15,836 nt of DNA from an uncultured Agathobaculum sp. (GCA_944376955.1 CALWEB010000073.1:1-15836); one strand, 5' to 3'. Positions 1 through 8,073 are shown, counted from the first letter of the stretch. Program-made: numbers and translations. The notes: generated from the sequence alone by a model not told the origin.

Positions 1-19
1 GGGGGTATTGGATACCCCC
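1..19 (-). terminator. Hairpin downstream of serC
   Basis: A perfect 8-bp stem (GGGGGTAT pairing with ATACCCCC) with a TGG loop begins 9 nt past the serC stop codon. This is the position and shape of an intrinsic terminator. The window ends right at the stem, so the expected U-tract on the minus strand cannot be seen. It could instead be an intercistronic hairpin before a further gene such as serA. Confidence 0.55.
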
Positions 20-28
20 CATAAACGT

Positions 29-1120
29 TTACGCGTTTTCCGCCGCGAACTTCTTCATAAAGTCGATCAGGTACTCTACGCCCTCGATCGGCATCGCGTT
101 GTAGATGGACGCGCGCATGCCGCCAACCGAACGGTGGCCCTTCAGGTTGCTCATGCCTGCCGCCGCGGATTCCTTGGCAAATTTCGCGTCCAGCTCGTCG
201 TTGCCGGTGCGGAAGGTGACGTTCATGTGGCTGCGGGATGCCTTCTCGGCAACCGCCTTGTAGAAGTCCTGCCCGTCGAGATAGTCATACAGCAGGCTCG
301 AGCGCTTCTCGGCGCGCTCCTGCATCGCCTTGACGCCGCCCATCTGCTCGACCCACTCGAGCACGAGACCGAGCACATAGATGCCGTACGTGGGGGGCGT
401 GTTGTACATGGATTCCTTATCGGCCATGGTTTTCCAGTCGAGCATGACCGGATACTTTTCAAGCGGGTAGTTACCCAGCAGATCCTCGCGCACGATGACC
501 ACGGTTACGCCTGCGGGGCCCATGTTCTTCTGCGCGCCCGCGTAGATCACGCCGTACTTGGATACGTCCACGGGCTTGGAGAGGATGTTCGAGGACATAT
601 CGGCCACCAGCGGCACGCCCGCCGGGGTTTCGGGGTCATACTGGTACTCGGTACCGTAGATGGTGTTGTTGGCGCAGATGTAGAAGTAATCCGCGTCCGG
701 GCGGATATCCAGCTCCGCCTGCGTCGGCACGCGGTCGAAGTTGCCCTCCTTGGAGGAGAACGCCACATGGATATCACCGAACTTGACGGCTTCCTTGTAT
801 GCGTTGTTGGCAAAGTTGCCGGTGATGGCATAGTCCGCTTTACCGGTTTTCATCAGGTTCATCGGGATGGCCGCGAACTGGGTCGTCGCGCCACCCTGAA
901 GGAACAGAACCTTGTAATTGTCCGGGATGGACAGCACGCGGCGCATCGCCGCCTCGGTCTCCTTGATGATCGCATCGTATACCTTAGATCGGTGACTCAT
1001 CTCCATGACGGACATGCCGGAACCCTTGTAACTCAGCATTTCGGATGCACAGCGCTCGAGTACGGGCACCGGAAGCATAGAGGGGCCTGCGGAGAAATTG
1101 TAGATACGATTGTCAGCCAT
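29..1120 (-). CDS. serC: Phosphoserine aminotransferase (SerC)
   Basis: This is a 363-residue PLP enzyme of fold type I that converts 3-phosphohydroxypyruvate and glutamate to phosphoserine and 2-oxoglutarate, the second step of serine synthesis; it also serves PLP synthesis in some bacteria. The family signatures are clear: the N-terminal YNFSAGPSMLP (residues 7-17), GGATTQF (76-82) in the cofactor pocket, ADMSS with Asp174, and the Schiff-base lysine K198 in AGAQKNMGPAG. The length is typical of SerC (about 360). The frame stays open for 26 more codons upstream, but the ATG at 1120 is chosen because the conserved start MADNRIYNFSAGP begins there and an AAAGGCAGG-like ribosome site precedes it. 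It is divergent from the decarboxylase cluster. A serA partner, if present, lies beyond the left edge. Confidence 0.96.
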   Translation of the reverse strand: MADNRIYNFSAGPSMLPVPVLERCASEMLSYKGSGMSVMEMSHRSKVYDAIIKETEAAMRRVLSIPDNYKVLFLQGGATTQFAAIPMNLMKTGKADYAITGNFANNAYKEAVKFGDIHVAFSSKEGNFDRVPTQAELDIRPDADYFYICANNTIYGTEYQYDPETPAGVPLVADMSSNILSKPVDVSKYGVIYAGAQKNMGPAGVTVVIVREDLLGNYPLEKYPVMLDWKTMADKESMYNTPPTYGIYVLGLVLEWVEQMGGVKAMQERAEKRSSLLYDYLDGQDFYKAVAEKASRSHMNVTFRTGNDELDAKFAKESAAAGMSNLKGHRSVGGMRASIYNAMPIEGVEYLIDFMKKFAAENA

Positions 1121-1180
1121 AGTGATAGTTACCTGCCTTTCAATAATCAGCGTGCTATTCCATATAGGAACGCAATATCC

Positions 1181-1186
1181 ATTATA
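1181..1186 (-). promoter_or_regulatory. Possible -10 box for serC
   Basis: On the minus strand a perfect TATAAT lies about 61 nt upstream of the serC start. The matching -35 position holds TAGTAA at 17-nt spacing, which is poor, and there is no TGn extension. The call rests on the -10 box alone. No T-box or other long leader is visible in the short space before the start codon. Confidence 0.3.
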
Positions 1187-1296
1187 ATATAAGGGCATAG
1201 GTTTTACTACGGGAAATTAAACCAAAATTCCGCCGGAAAAAGACGAATGTCTGCACATTATGGACAGATATGACAGCATTGATCCTGCGCACCCGA

Positions 1297-1326
1297 TTGC
1301 AAGCGCTTTGCCGGATGTGGTATACT
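1297..1326 (+). promoter_or_regulatory. Sigma-A type promoter of the decarboxylase-ricT cluster
   Basis: TTGCAA (1297-1302) and TATACT (1321-1326) are separated by 18 nt, and TGG immediately before the -10 box gives an extended -10. Transcription would start near 1333 and leave a leader of about 90 nt before the start codon at 1425. I see no riboswitch fold in that leader. The decarboxylase, darA, holB and ricT are tightly spaced and probably share this promoter. Confidence 0.6.
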
Positions 1327-1408
1327 AAATAAATTATATGAATGATTACAGATGAAAACGCGCGCGGTTTTTGCACAGCTTTGTGGATAAAACCGCCGGC
1401 GCGACGCG

Positions 1409-1418
1409 AAAGGAGAGG
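1409..1418 (+). promoter_or_regulatory. Ribosome binding site setting the decarboxylase start
   Basis: AAAGGAGAGG lies 9 nt (from GGAG) before the ATG at 1425. The in-frame ATG at 1419 is too close to it and the in-frame TTG at 1371 has no such site, so 1425 is the preferred start. Confidence 0.6.
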
Positions 1419-1424
1419 ATGGCC

Positions 1425-2864
1425 ATGTTCCGACGCCGTCAGCCGAGCCAGCGCAGCCAGCTCAGCCACCGGCAGATCAACCGCCTGCTGCCGTTCACCA
1501 ATGCGCCGCTGTTCCATGCGCTGCAGCTGCTCGCCACGGGCGATTCCGCGCGCTTCCACATGCCCGGCCATAAAGGGGAGCCGCTGTTCAACAGCTATGC
1601 CGAGGTGTTCGCCATCGACTTTACCGAAACCTACGGCACGGGTAACCTCTATCTGGGCGATGGCCCGATCCGCGATGCGGAGGTTGCTGCGGCGCGGTAT
1701 TTCGGCGCGTCCGACTGCTTTTTCCTGACCGGCGGTTCGACGCAGGGCATTCTTGCGATGCTGGCGACTGCGGTTGGGCGCGGCGGTGCGGTGCTGCTCG
1801 ACCGGGAATGCCACAAATCGGTCTGTCATGCCTGTGCGCTGCTGGATATCACGCCGTATTTTCTCTCCGCGCCGCTTCTCGAGCCGTTTGGCATCTCGGG
1901 TACGCTTGCTCCCGCGGCAGCGGAGCAGGTGCTGGTCGATCATCCCGAGATCCGCGCGGTGCTGATCACCTCCCCCACCTATTACGGGGTGCGGCGCGCC
2001 ATTTCGGCTTTTGCCGACCTGTGCCGCGCTTACGGTAAGCAGCTGCTGGTGGACGCGGCGCACGGGGCGCACTTCCCTGCCGTCGGCCTTGCCACACCGG
2101 TGGCCGAGGGCGCGGATCTGGCGGTGCTGTCCATCCACAAGACGCTGCCCTGTCTTGGGCAGGGTGCGGTGGTTTTGAGCGAACAAGGGGTGGACAAGCG
2201 CGCATTGCGCGAAAATACCGCCCTGTTCGGTACGTCCAGCCCGTCCTACCCGATTATGGCGTCGATTGACCTTGCCCGTGCCTACACTGAGGGGCCGGGT
2301 CGCGCCGCTTACCGCCGTGCTGCCGAAACCTGCGGCGAGCTGCGGGAATACGTGCTGCGGCGCACGGGTTTTACCCCGCTGACCATGGAGGATTATCCCG
2401 CGCTCGACCCTTGCCGCCTGACCGTATGCACCGCAGGCACGGACGTGACCGGCCACCGGCTGGCCGATATGCTGTGGAGCGAGTACGGCGTGGCCTGCGA
2501 GATGGCGGATGACCGCAATGTGGTGTTCATCCTGACCTGTGCGGACTCCGGCACAGCGCTGTACCGGCTGCGGCGCGGGCTGCGCCGCATTTCGCACCGG
2601 CGGCATGAGACGCTGCTGCCTCCTCCTGCCACCCCCTTCCCACCTGCCGAGCGGATGATGTCTGTGCGGGATGCGTGGTTTGCCAAAACCGGCCGCGTTG
2701 CACCCGCTGCTGCCGAAGGGTTGGTGTGTGCCCGTCCGGTTACGCCTTATCCGCCGGGCGTGCCGCTGCTGTGGCCGGGGGAGAAAATTACCCGTGCGCA
2801 CATTGAACTTATCCGAGAAAGATGGTACAATGAGATCAGCGAGATCACGGTCGTGATCGGCTGA
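1425..2864 (+). CDS. Orn/Lys/Arg decarboxylase family protein (YaaO-like)
   Basis: This is a 479-residue PLP-dependent protein of the short (about 480 aa) class of Orn/Lys/Arg decarboxylases, related to Bacillus YaaO and SpeA. Visible motifs are FHMPGHKG (44-51), LTGGSTQG (101-108) that binds the cofactor phosphate, TSPTYYG (182-188), DAAHGAHF with Asp210 facing the pyridine nitrogen, and the Schiff-base lysine K239 in SIHKTLPCLGQGA. The small C-terminal domain is present, including the PYPPGVPLLWPGE segment of this family near its end. The family makes polyamines (agmatine, cadaverine or putrescine), but the substrate cannot be told from these motifs, and several such genes beside tmk/darA have no proven role. 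It leads the cluster; darA follows after 25 nt. Confidence 0.9.
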   Translation: MFRRRQPSQRSQLSHRQINRLLPFTNAPLFHALQLLATGDSARFHMPGHKGEPLFNSYAEVFAIDFTETYGTGNLYLGDGPIRDAEVAAARYFGASDCFFLTGGSTQGILAMLATAVGRGGAVLLDRECHKSVCHACALLDITPYFLSAPLLEPFGISGTLAPAAAEQVLVDHPEIRAVLITSPTYYGVRRAISAFADLCRAYGKQLLVDAAHGAHFPAVGLATPVAEGADLAVLSIHKTLPCLGQGAVVLSEQGVDKRALRENTALFGTSSPSYPIMASIDLARAYTEGPGRAAYRRAAETCGELREYVLRRTGFTPLTMEDYPALDPCRLTVCTAGTDVTGHRLADMLWSEYGVACEMADDRNVVFILTCADSGTALYRLRRGLRRISHRRHETLLPPPATPFPPAERMMSVRDAWFAKTGRVAPAAAEGLVCARPVTPYPPGVPLLWPGEKITRAHIELIRERWYNEISEITVVIG

Positions 2865-2889
2865 TTTACCTCAAAGGAGGATTTTTTCT

Positions 2890-3213
2890 ATGAAAATGGT
2901 ACTTGCGATCATCAATTATGATGATGCTCAGGACGTTATCAATAACCTGATGAAGGCTGGCTTCCAGATCACCAAGCTGGCGACAACGGGCGGCTTCCTC
3001 AAGGCCGGCAACGTCACCATCCTGATCGGTCTGGACGAGTCCAAGCTGGACGAATGTTTCGACATCATCCGCGAGCATTCTTCCTCGCGCAAGCAGATCA
3101 TCCCCACCACTGCCGAGCTGGGCATGGGCTTTTTCCCGTCCACGCCGGTGCAGGTGGAGGTCGGCGGCGCGACTGTGTTCGTGCTGAACGTCGAGCGCTT
3201 TGAAAAGCTTTGA
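2890..3213 (+). CDS. darA: Cyclic-di-AMP receptor DarA (PII-like, YaaQ/PstA)
   Basis: This is a 107-residue cytosolic PII-like protein of the DarA/PstA family, which forms trimers and binds c-di-AMP between subunits. The family core KLATTGGFLKAGN (residues 29-41) is intact, including T28, F36, L37 and N41, which I recall as ligand contacts in studied homologues; G47 and the C-terminal VEVGGATVFVLNVERFEKL segment are also typical. The residue before that core is G24 where S. aureus PstA has Asn. An AAAGGAGG ribosome site at 2873-2880 stands 9 nt before the ATG. The downstream target of DarA is not settled in any organism known to me. Its stop codon overlaps the holB start. Confidence 0.95.
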   Translation: MKMVLAIINYDDAQDVINNLMKAGFQITKLATTGGFLKAGNVTILIGLDESKLDECFDIIREHSSSRKQIIPTTAELGMGFFPSTPVQVEVGGATVFVLNVERFEKL

Positions 3214-4091
3214 TTTCCTTTGACGCACTGCCGGGCAATGCGCCCCTGAAAAACGCGTTGCAAAAGGCGCTGGCGGATCGTTTCCCGCAGGCGGTGCTGC
3301 TCTCGGGGGACGATTCCGCTGCGCTGGCCGCGTGGTCGGACGTGTTGGCCGCCGGCATCCTGTGCGAGGGCGCAGGGCCGCGCCCATGCGGCACGTGTCT
3401 GTCCTGCCGCAAGGTGGAACAGGGCGTACACCCCGACCTGACCGTGATCGACGAGGGGGAAAACGAACTCAAAGTCGATCTGGCGCGCCGCCTCAAGGCG
3501 GAAAACGCCATCATTCCGAACGATGGCGCGCGCCGCGTGACCGTAATCCGGCACGCACACAACCTAAACCCGATGGCGCAGAACGCGCTGCTCAAAGAGC
3601 TGGAGGAGCCGCCGGCCTATGCCTTTTTTGTGCTGACTGCCGAGCAGCCGGACACGCTTTTGCAGACCGTGCGTTCGCGCTGCACCAAATTCGCGCTTGT
3701 CCCGCAGGACGGGGTCGCGCCGGACGATGGAGAAACCGCCGCGCTGCTTGCCCCCTATCTGGAAGCGCTCGCCGGACGGCGCGAGGACCGGATGATGCTG
3801 GCCGCGCTCGCGCTGGAAAAGACACCGCGCCGCGCACTGCTGGGCGTCATCGGCGTGCTGCAAGGCGCGCTGCGCGATGCCATCTTTGCCGCCAAGGGGC
3901 TGCCGCAGCCGCCGGTCGAAGGCGCGCTGCGCACGCAGACACAGGCGCTGGCCCGCACGGTGAGCGCCGCACGGCTGCTCGACCTGTATGACTTTCTGGG
4001 CGTACTGACCGACCGTATCTCCCGCAATGCCGCGGCGGCGGCCGTGACCTGTGCGCTGACGAGCGATGCTTACCGCATCTGCTTTTTATAA
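3210..4091 (+). CDS. holB: DNA polymerase III subunit delta prime (HolB)
   Basis: This 293-residue protein is the clamp-loader delta prime subunit, which with delta and tau/gamma opens the sliding clamp. The zinc module is C52, C60, C63 and C66 (CX8CX2CX2C). The Walker A region (LLSGDDSAALAAW) lacks the GKT residues, as expected for the non-hydrolysing delta prime subunit. ALLKELEEPP (126-135) is conserved, and S156-R157-C158 is the SRC arginine-finger motif. The start is a TTG that overlaps the darA stop (TTGA at 3210-3213), which implies translational coupling; only a weak purine stretch precedes it. The protein is at the short end for the family. The C-terminal third is alanine-rich and poorly conserved. 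Confidence 0.93.
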   Translation: MISFDALPGNAPLKNALQKALADRFPQAVLLSGDDSAALAAWSDVLAAGILCEGAGPRPCGTCLSCRKVEQGVHPDLTVIDEGENELKVDLARRLKAENAIIPNDGARRVTVIRHAHNLNPMAQNALLKELEEPPAYAFFVLTAEQPDTLLQTVRSRCTKFALVPQDGVAPDDGETAALLAPYLEALAGRREDRMMLAALALEKTPRRALLGVIGVLQGALRDAIFAAKGLPQPPVEGALRTQTQALARTVSAARLLDLYDFLGVLTDRISRNAAAAAVTCALTSDAYRICFL

Positions 4092-4108
4092 CGTAGGAGG
4101 ATCAGTTT

Positions 4109-5188
4109 TTGACGACGATTATTGGAGTCCGCTTCAAAGCGGGCGGAAAAATGTATTATTTCGACCCGCAGGACATTCAGGTTTCCGCGGGCGAGGACGT
4201 GATCGTGGAGACTGCGCGCGGGCTGGAATACGGCGAGTGTGTGCAGGGCAACACGGACGTGCCCGACCAGACGGTGGTTCAGCCGCTCAAACGCATGGTG
4301 CGCGTGGCGACCGAGGCGGACAAAAAGACGCTGGCACGCAACAAAAAGCGAGCGGACGATGCGTTTATCATCTGCAAGCGCAAGATTGAGGAACGCGGGC
4401 TGGAAATGAATCTGGTGACGGCCGAATGCACGTTCGACATGAACAAAATGATGTTTTACTTCACCGCAGACGGCCGCGTGGACTTCCGAGAGCTGGTCAA
4501 GGATCTGGCCAGCGTGTTCCGCACGCGCATCGAGCTGCGCCAGATCGGCGTGCGCGATGAAGCGAAGATGATCGGCGGTCTGGGCACCTGTGGACGCGAG
4601 CTGTGTTGCTGCTCGTATCTGGAGGATTTCCATCCGGTTTCGATCAATATGGCAAAGGATCAGAATTTGTCGCTTAACCCCGCGAAAATTTCTGGTGTGT
4701 GCGGCCGTCTGATGTGCTGTCTGAAATATGAACACGAGGCCTATGCCGAGCTGCAAAAGGTGACCCCCAAGCAGGGCAGCGTGGTTGACACGCCCGAAGG
4801 GCGCGGCAAGGTGATCACGACCCAGATGCTGCGCGGCACTTGCAAGGTGCAGCTGGACGACAGCCCTGAGCATTCGCTGACCGAATTCCAGTGTACGGAC
4901 TGCTGCGTGGTCAAGGGTGCGTGCCGCAACCGGCAGAATGCCGCGGCCATGGCCGAGGAGCGCCGCCGCATGGAGCAGGAAGCCGCCAAACAGCAGAAGC
5001 AGCAGGTCGCTGCCGACGGGCAGGCGCCCGATGAAGCGCAGGGCGAGCCGCCCGCGGAGGACGGCGCTGCAGAAGGCGCGCCGCGCCGCCGCCGCCGTCG
5101 GGGTGGACGCCGCCGCCGCAAACCGCAGGGTGCGGAAGGCGCAGAAGGCGCACCGGTGCAGGAAAATGCACCGGACGGACAGGAATAA
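4109..5188 (+). CDS. ricT: PSP1-domain protein RicT (YaaT)
   Basis: This 359-residue protein belongs to the PSP1 family (B. subtilis RicT/YaaT). With RicA (YmcA) and RicF (YlbF), RicT forms the Y-complex that carries two 4Fe-4S clusters and promotes RNase Y-dependent mRNA maturation. The cysteine set is complete: C161, C166, C167, C168 in TCGRELCCCSYL and C198, C203, C204 in VCGRLMCCLKYE. Three more cysteines cluster at 262-266. The conserved PSP1 core covers about residues 1-270, followed by a charged helical stretch (about 275-300), an Ala/Glu/Pro-rich linker and an arginine block (326-338). The TTG start at 4109 follows TAGGAGG by 8 nt, and holB ends 17 nt upstream. The arginine-rich tail is an unusual addition. 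RicA and RicF would be encoded elsewhere. Confidence 0.93.
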   Translation: MTTIIGVRFKAGGKMYYFDPQDIQVSAGEDVIVETARGLEYGECVQGNTDVPDQTVVQPLKRMVRVATEADKKTLARNKKRADDAFIICKRKIEERGLEMNLVTAECTFDMNKMMFYFTADGRVDFRELVKDLASVFRTRIELRQIGVRDEAKMIGGLGTCGRELCCCSYLEDFHPVSINMAKDQNLSLNPAKISGVCGRLMCCLKYEHEAYAELQKVTPKQGSVVDTPEGRGKVITTQMLRGTCKVQLDDSPEHSLTEFQCTDCCVVKGACRNRQNAAAMAEERRRMEQEAAKQQKQQVAADGQAPDEAQGEPPAEDGAAEGAPRRRRRRGGRRRRKPQGAEGAEGAPVQENAPDGQE

Positions 5189-5214
5189 CCGCGGTGCGAT
5201 TTTCCAAAAGAATA

Positions 5215-5253
5215 AAACCACGGATGCAGTTTGATCTGCGTCCGTGGTTTTTT
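5215..5253. terminator. Bidirectional intrinsic terminator between ricT and the gtrA-like gene
   Basis: A 15-bp stem (AAACCACGGATGCAG with CTGCGTCCGTGGTTT, one G-T pair) has a TTTGAT loop and runs into a T-tract on the plus strand. The A-rich flank on the left gives a U-rich tail on the minus strand as well. It lies between the convergent ricT and gtrA-like genes and probably ends both transcripts. Confidence 0.88.
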
Positions 5254-5269
5254 GTTGGGGAAACAGGGG

Positions 5270-5707
5270 TCAGTGCTTGCGTTCTTCGGAAGTATCCTGT
5301 GCGCGGAAGGCAAAAAAACGCTGCCCCAGATAGTTAAAGCCGGTGAACAGGCACATGCCGACCAGCATGGATACATTGTCCCGCATGGCGGCGGATGCAC
5401 CGGACAGGGCGGCGATGCACAGCGGTTTTGCAATGCCGTAGGCCAACAGATAGCATACGGCAATGTTGAGTGCAAAGCGCACCACCTCCCCGGCGCTTTT
5501 CTCCCGGCTGCCGAAGGTGAAATATTTGTTGAGGAAAAAACTCAGGATGCTGGTCAGGATATAGTTGGCCGCGCTGGACACCCAGTAAGAGCAATGCGCG
5601 AGATTATACAGCCCGAACATGATCGCTGTGCCAACCAGCGTGTTAATCACGCCGACCAGCAGGAACTTGGCAAGTTTTCGGTCAATTAGGCCGCGCAGCC
5701 GGCTCAT
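5270..5707 (-). CDS. GtrA-like membrane protein (putative lipid-linked sugar flippase)
   Basis: This 145-residue protein is almost entirely four transmembrane helices (about 14-36, 42-64, 77-103 and 111-129). The GtrA family signatures are FLLVGVINTLVG (15-26), SFFLNKYFTF (56-65) and NYLGQRFFAF (125-134). GtrA proteins are thought to flip undecaprenyl-phosphate-linked monosaccharides to the outer face of the membrane. It is the last gene of a three-gene operon: its ATG overlaps the stop of the GT2 gene (ATGA), and AGGAGGG lies 6 nt upstream. This coupling to a GtrB-type GT2 enzyme supports the flippase role. The sugar cannot be told from the sequence. Confidence 0.9.
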   Translation of the reverse strand: MSRLRGLIDRKLAKFLLVGVINTLVGTAIMFGLYNLAHCSYWVSSAANYILTSILSFFLNKYFTFGSREKSAGEVVRFALNIAVCYLLAYGIAKPLCIAALSGASAAMRDNVSMLVGMCLFTGFNYLGQRFFAFRAQDTSEERKH

Positions 5708-6642
5708 TGTATTCCCTCCTCGGTTTCACGCACCAGATAGACCGGGCGGTGTTTGGTTTCCAGATAGGTTTTGGCCAGATACTGCCCGGAAATACCGATG
5801 CACAAAAGCTGCACGCCGCCGAGGAACAGAATGACGCACATCATACTCGGCCAACCGCCGACCGGGTCACCGAAGGCCAGCGTCTTGACCAGAACGATGA
5901 TGATGAAGACAAATGCCGCCAAACACACCAGCACACCCAACACGCTTGCCAGCGCAAGCGGCGCAGTGGAAAATGCGATGATGCCTTCCAGCGAATACAG
6001 AAACAGCTTCCAGAAGGACCACTTGGTCTCCCCTGCCACACGTTCGACGTTGACAAAAGGCACCCACTTGGTTTTGAAGCCAACCCAGCCGAAAATTCCC
6101 TTGGAAAAGCGGTTGTATTCACGCATGGATAAGATTGCGTCTACCATCGCGCGGCGCATCAGGCGGTAATCCCGCGCGCCATCGACAATATCGGCATCCG
6201 AAATGCGGTTGATCAGTTTGTAGAACAGGCGCGCAAAAAAGGAGCGGAGCGGCGGCTCGCCCTCGCGTGTGGTGCGCCGGGTGGCAGCGCAGTCATAGCC
6301 CTCTTCGGTAACGGCTCGGTACAGTTCGGGCAGCAGTGCGGGCGGGTCTTGCAGGTCGGCGTCCATGGTGGCGACGAAATCGCCGGTCGCGGCTTCCAGC
6401 CCGGCGAGCATCCCGGCTTCCTTGCCGAAATTACGAGAAAAAGAGACAAAACGCACGCGCTTGTCCTGCGCGGCAAGGCGGCGCAGAATGGGGAGCGTGC
6501 CGTCGCGCGAGCCGTCATCCACAAAGACAAACTCAAACGCGGCGTAGTCCATTTCCCCTGCCACACGGGTGATCTCCTGATAGAACAGCGGCAGCGCAGC
6601 TTCTTCGTTATAGCACGGCACAACAATGGAGATTTTAGGCAT
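5704..6642 (-). CDS. GT2 family polyprenyl-phosphate glycosyltransferase (GtrB/CsbB-like)
   Basis: This 312-residue protein resembles the GtrB/DPM1-like branch of glycosyltransferase family 2, which loads a sugar from a nucleotide donor onto polyprenyl phosphate on the cytoplasmic face. Motifs are SIVVPCYNEE (5-14), VDDGSRDGT (41-49) for the nucleotide, FSRNFGKEAG (68-77), and the metal-binding DAD at 94-96 in MDADLQDPP. Two C-terminal membrane helices (about 225-252 and 264-290) follow an amphipathic segment, as in GtrB and CsbB. SGQYLAKTYLETKHRPVY near the end is typical. It overlaps the upstream membrane protein by 8 nt and the gtrA-like gene by 4 nt, so all three are co-translated. The ribosome site is a G-rich GGGGGAGGA. 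Confidence 0.93.
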   Translation of the reverse strand: MPKISIVVPCYNEEAALPLFYQEITRVAGEMDYAAFEFVFVDDGSRDGTLPILRRLAAQDKRVRFVSFSRNFGKEAGMLAGLEAATGDFVATMDADLQDPPALLPELYRAVTEEGYDCAATRRTTREGEPPLRSFFARLFYKLINRISDADIVDGARDYRLMRRAMVDAILSMREYNRFSKGIFGWVGFKTKWVPFVNVERVAGETKWSFWKLFLYSLEGIIAFSTAPLALASVLGVLVCLAAFVFIIIVLVKTLAFGDPVGGWPSMMCVILFLGGVQLLCIGISGQYLAKTYLETKHRPVYLVRETEEGIQ

Positions 6643-8020
6643 GTTCCTCCCCCTTTCCGATCAGCTGGTCCAGACCGAGCGACGCGCCGCAGAACAGGAA
6701 GAGCTGCGGCAGATAAGCATAACGCGGCTGCACTTCGATCAGCAAAAAGGCACAGAACGCGGCAAAGACGACAAAAAGCGGCAGATAGCACGCGGGTGTC
6801 AGCGTGCGGTGCCGTGCCCGGGCGACAAGGCCGAACACGGAAAGCAGCAACGCGCCGAAAAACAGCAGGCGATCCATCGTTTGGATGTTTTGATAGAGGA
6901 TCGTCATGCTCTTGGTCAGCGTCAGATGGCCGAACGCCCAGTGCAGCGCATCGTCGCACCAAAGGAACTGGGTTTTCTGCACGATATGCAGCAGTAGGAC
7001 CTTTGGTCCTGCGGACAGGCGCTCGGAGAGCAGTTCCTCCTGAATGGCACGGGTTTCGTCAGTGGGACGGTAATTTTCGTCAAAGGTGGGGGTAAGGCGG
7101 TTCCAGTCCTTGGTCGAATACGCACCTTTGGTGTCAAAATTGAGCCCAGTGATGAATTTCCAGGCGGGATATGCGTTTGCCGTGCCGTTTTCATTCAGTC
7201 CGCTGGCGCGCACGGCGGTGCTGGCTCCCGCGCCCAGTGCGGTATACAGCACCAAAAGCGCTGCACTGCCGCACAGGATGCGGCGTGTCTGTTGCGGGTG
7301 CCGGAGCCCGGCGAACACGGCGTAAGCCAGTGCGGCCACCACGATGATGATGCCCTCGCTGCGCAGCAGGTTACCGGCCTGTATGGAAACGCACGCCAGC
7401 ACAAAGCGCCAGATGCCCAGCCGCTCGCAATCGCGGCAGCTGATCAGCCACAGCCCGAGCGTGAGGAAAAAGGCGGAAGCGATTTGATTGGTCAGCACGG
7501 TGTGCAGCGTCAGCGCGAAGGGGAAGACGGTCAACAGCAGCGCCATGGCCTGCGCAGCACATTCGCGCACATAGCCGCGCGCCATCCGGTACAGCAGGAA
7601 GACAATGCCTGTGCTGAGCAGCGCGTTGACCAACTTGAGGATTAACGGGTTATTCCAGATGGCAAGCCACATGGCCTGCCAGGCGACAAACACGCTTTGA
7701 TACGCCCACAGGGAGAAATACATATTGTGTTGGAAGGAGGCGTCGCCGGACAGCAGTTCCTGCGCGGCGGTGTACATCAGCGAAAAATCGCTGATGATCG
7801 GCGGGCGCAAGACGGCAATCACGATCACCCGCAACAAAAAGCCGCCCAAGAGCAGCACCAGCGTGAAGTGCGGAATCGTGATGCGGCGCCGGAGCATCCA
7901 GACGGCGGCGCCGGCGGCGCAAACCGCTGCCAGATACCCGCCTGCCAGCAAAATGCAGGCAGCCGCAGCTGCCAAGCAGAGAATAAAAAACAGACGGAAA
8001 AAGCGATAAACACCAAGCAT
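6635..8020 (-). CDS. Multi-pass membrane glycosyltransferase, GT-C/GT39-like
   Basis: This 461-residue protein has about ten or more predicted membrane helices. It resembles bacterial GT39/PMT-type GT-C enzymes, which transfer sugars from a polyprenyl-phosphate carrier to an acceptor outside the cell. Supporting features are an acidic residue in the first outer loop (D78 in PPIISDFSLMY), followed by a helix with AAQELLSGD, an LLRSEG segment (218-223), a large hydrophilic loop at about 270-340, and EVQPRYAYLPQ near the C-terminus, often seen in clostridial members. No cofactor or soluble domain is present. As first gene of an operon with GT2 and GtrA-like genes, it fits the final transferase of a three-component system. 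The family call rests on overall shape and short motifs. G-rich GGGGGGA precedes the ATG. Confidence 0.7.
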   Translation of the reverse strand: MLGVYRFFRLFFILCLAAAAACILLAGGYLAAVCAAGAAVWMLRRRITIPHFTLVLLLGGFLLRVIVIAVLRPPIISDFSLMYTAAQELLSGDASFQHNMYFSLWAYQSVFVAWQAMWLAIWNNPLILKLVNALLSTGIVFLLYRMARGYVRECAAQAMALLLTVFPFALTLHTVLTNQIASAFFLTLGLWLISCRDCERLGIWRFVLACVSIQAGNLLRSEGIIIVVAALAYAVFAGLRHPQQTRRILCGSAALLVLYTALGAGASTAVRASGLNENGTANAYPAWKFITGLNFDTKGAYSTKDWNRLTPTFDENYRPTDETRAIQEELLSERLSAGPKVLLLHIVQKTQFLWCDDALHWAFGHLTLTKSMTILYQNIQTMDRLLFFGALLLSVFGLVARARHRTLTPACYLPLFVVFAAFCAFLLIEVQPRYAYLPQLFLFCGASLGLDQLIGKGEEHA

Positions 8021-8073
8021 ATGTGTCCCCCCATGGTTTCTGGCACGCCGAATGCGGTTGCCATTTCTGTTTC

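Noticed and set aside
1158..1170. TTCC-N5-GGAA inverted repeat in the serC leader
   Set aside because: Four-base arms arise easily by chance in an AT-rich leader and no known operator is matched.
1121..1424. A riboswitch or T-box controlling serC or the decarboxylase
   Set aside because: No T-box core, no terminator/antiterminator pair and no T-run hairpin were found on either strand; only promoters and short leaders are supported.
1182..2801. A 539-codon open frame on the minus strand opposite the decarboxylase
   Set aside because: It lies antisense to a gene with complete catalytic motifs, its translation is rich in Arg, His and Gln without domain signs, and it has no ribosome site. GC-rich coding DNA often keeps the opposite strand open.
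5084..5140. GC-rich repeat in ricT as a CRISPR or structural DNA repeat
   Set aside because: It is in frame and encodes the arginine and Ala-Glu-Gly tail; there are no spacers and no regular repeat unit.
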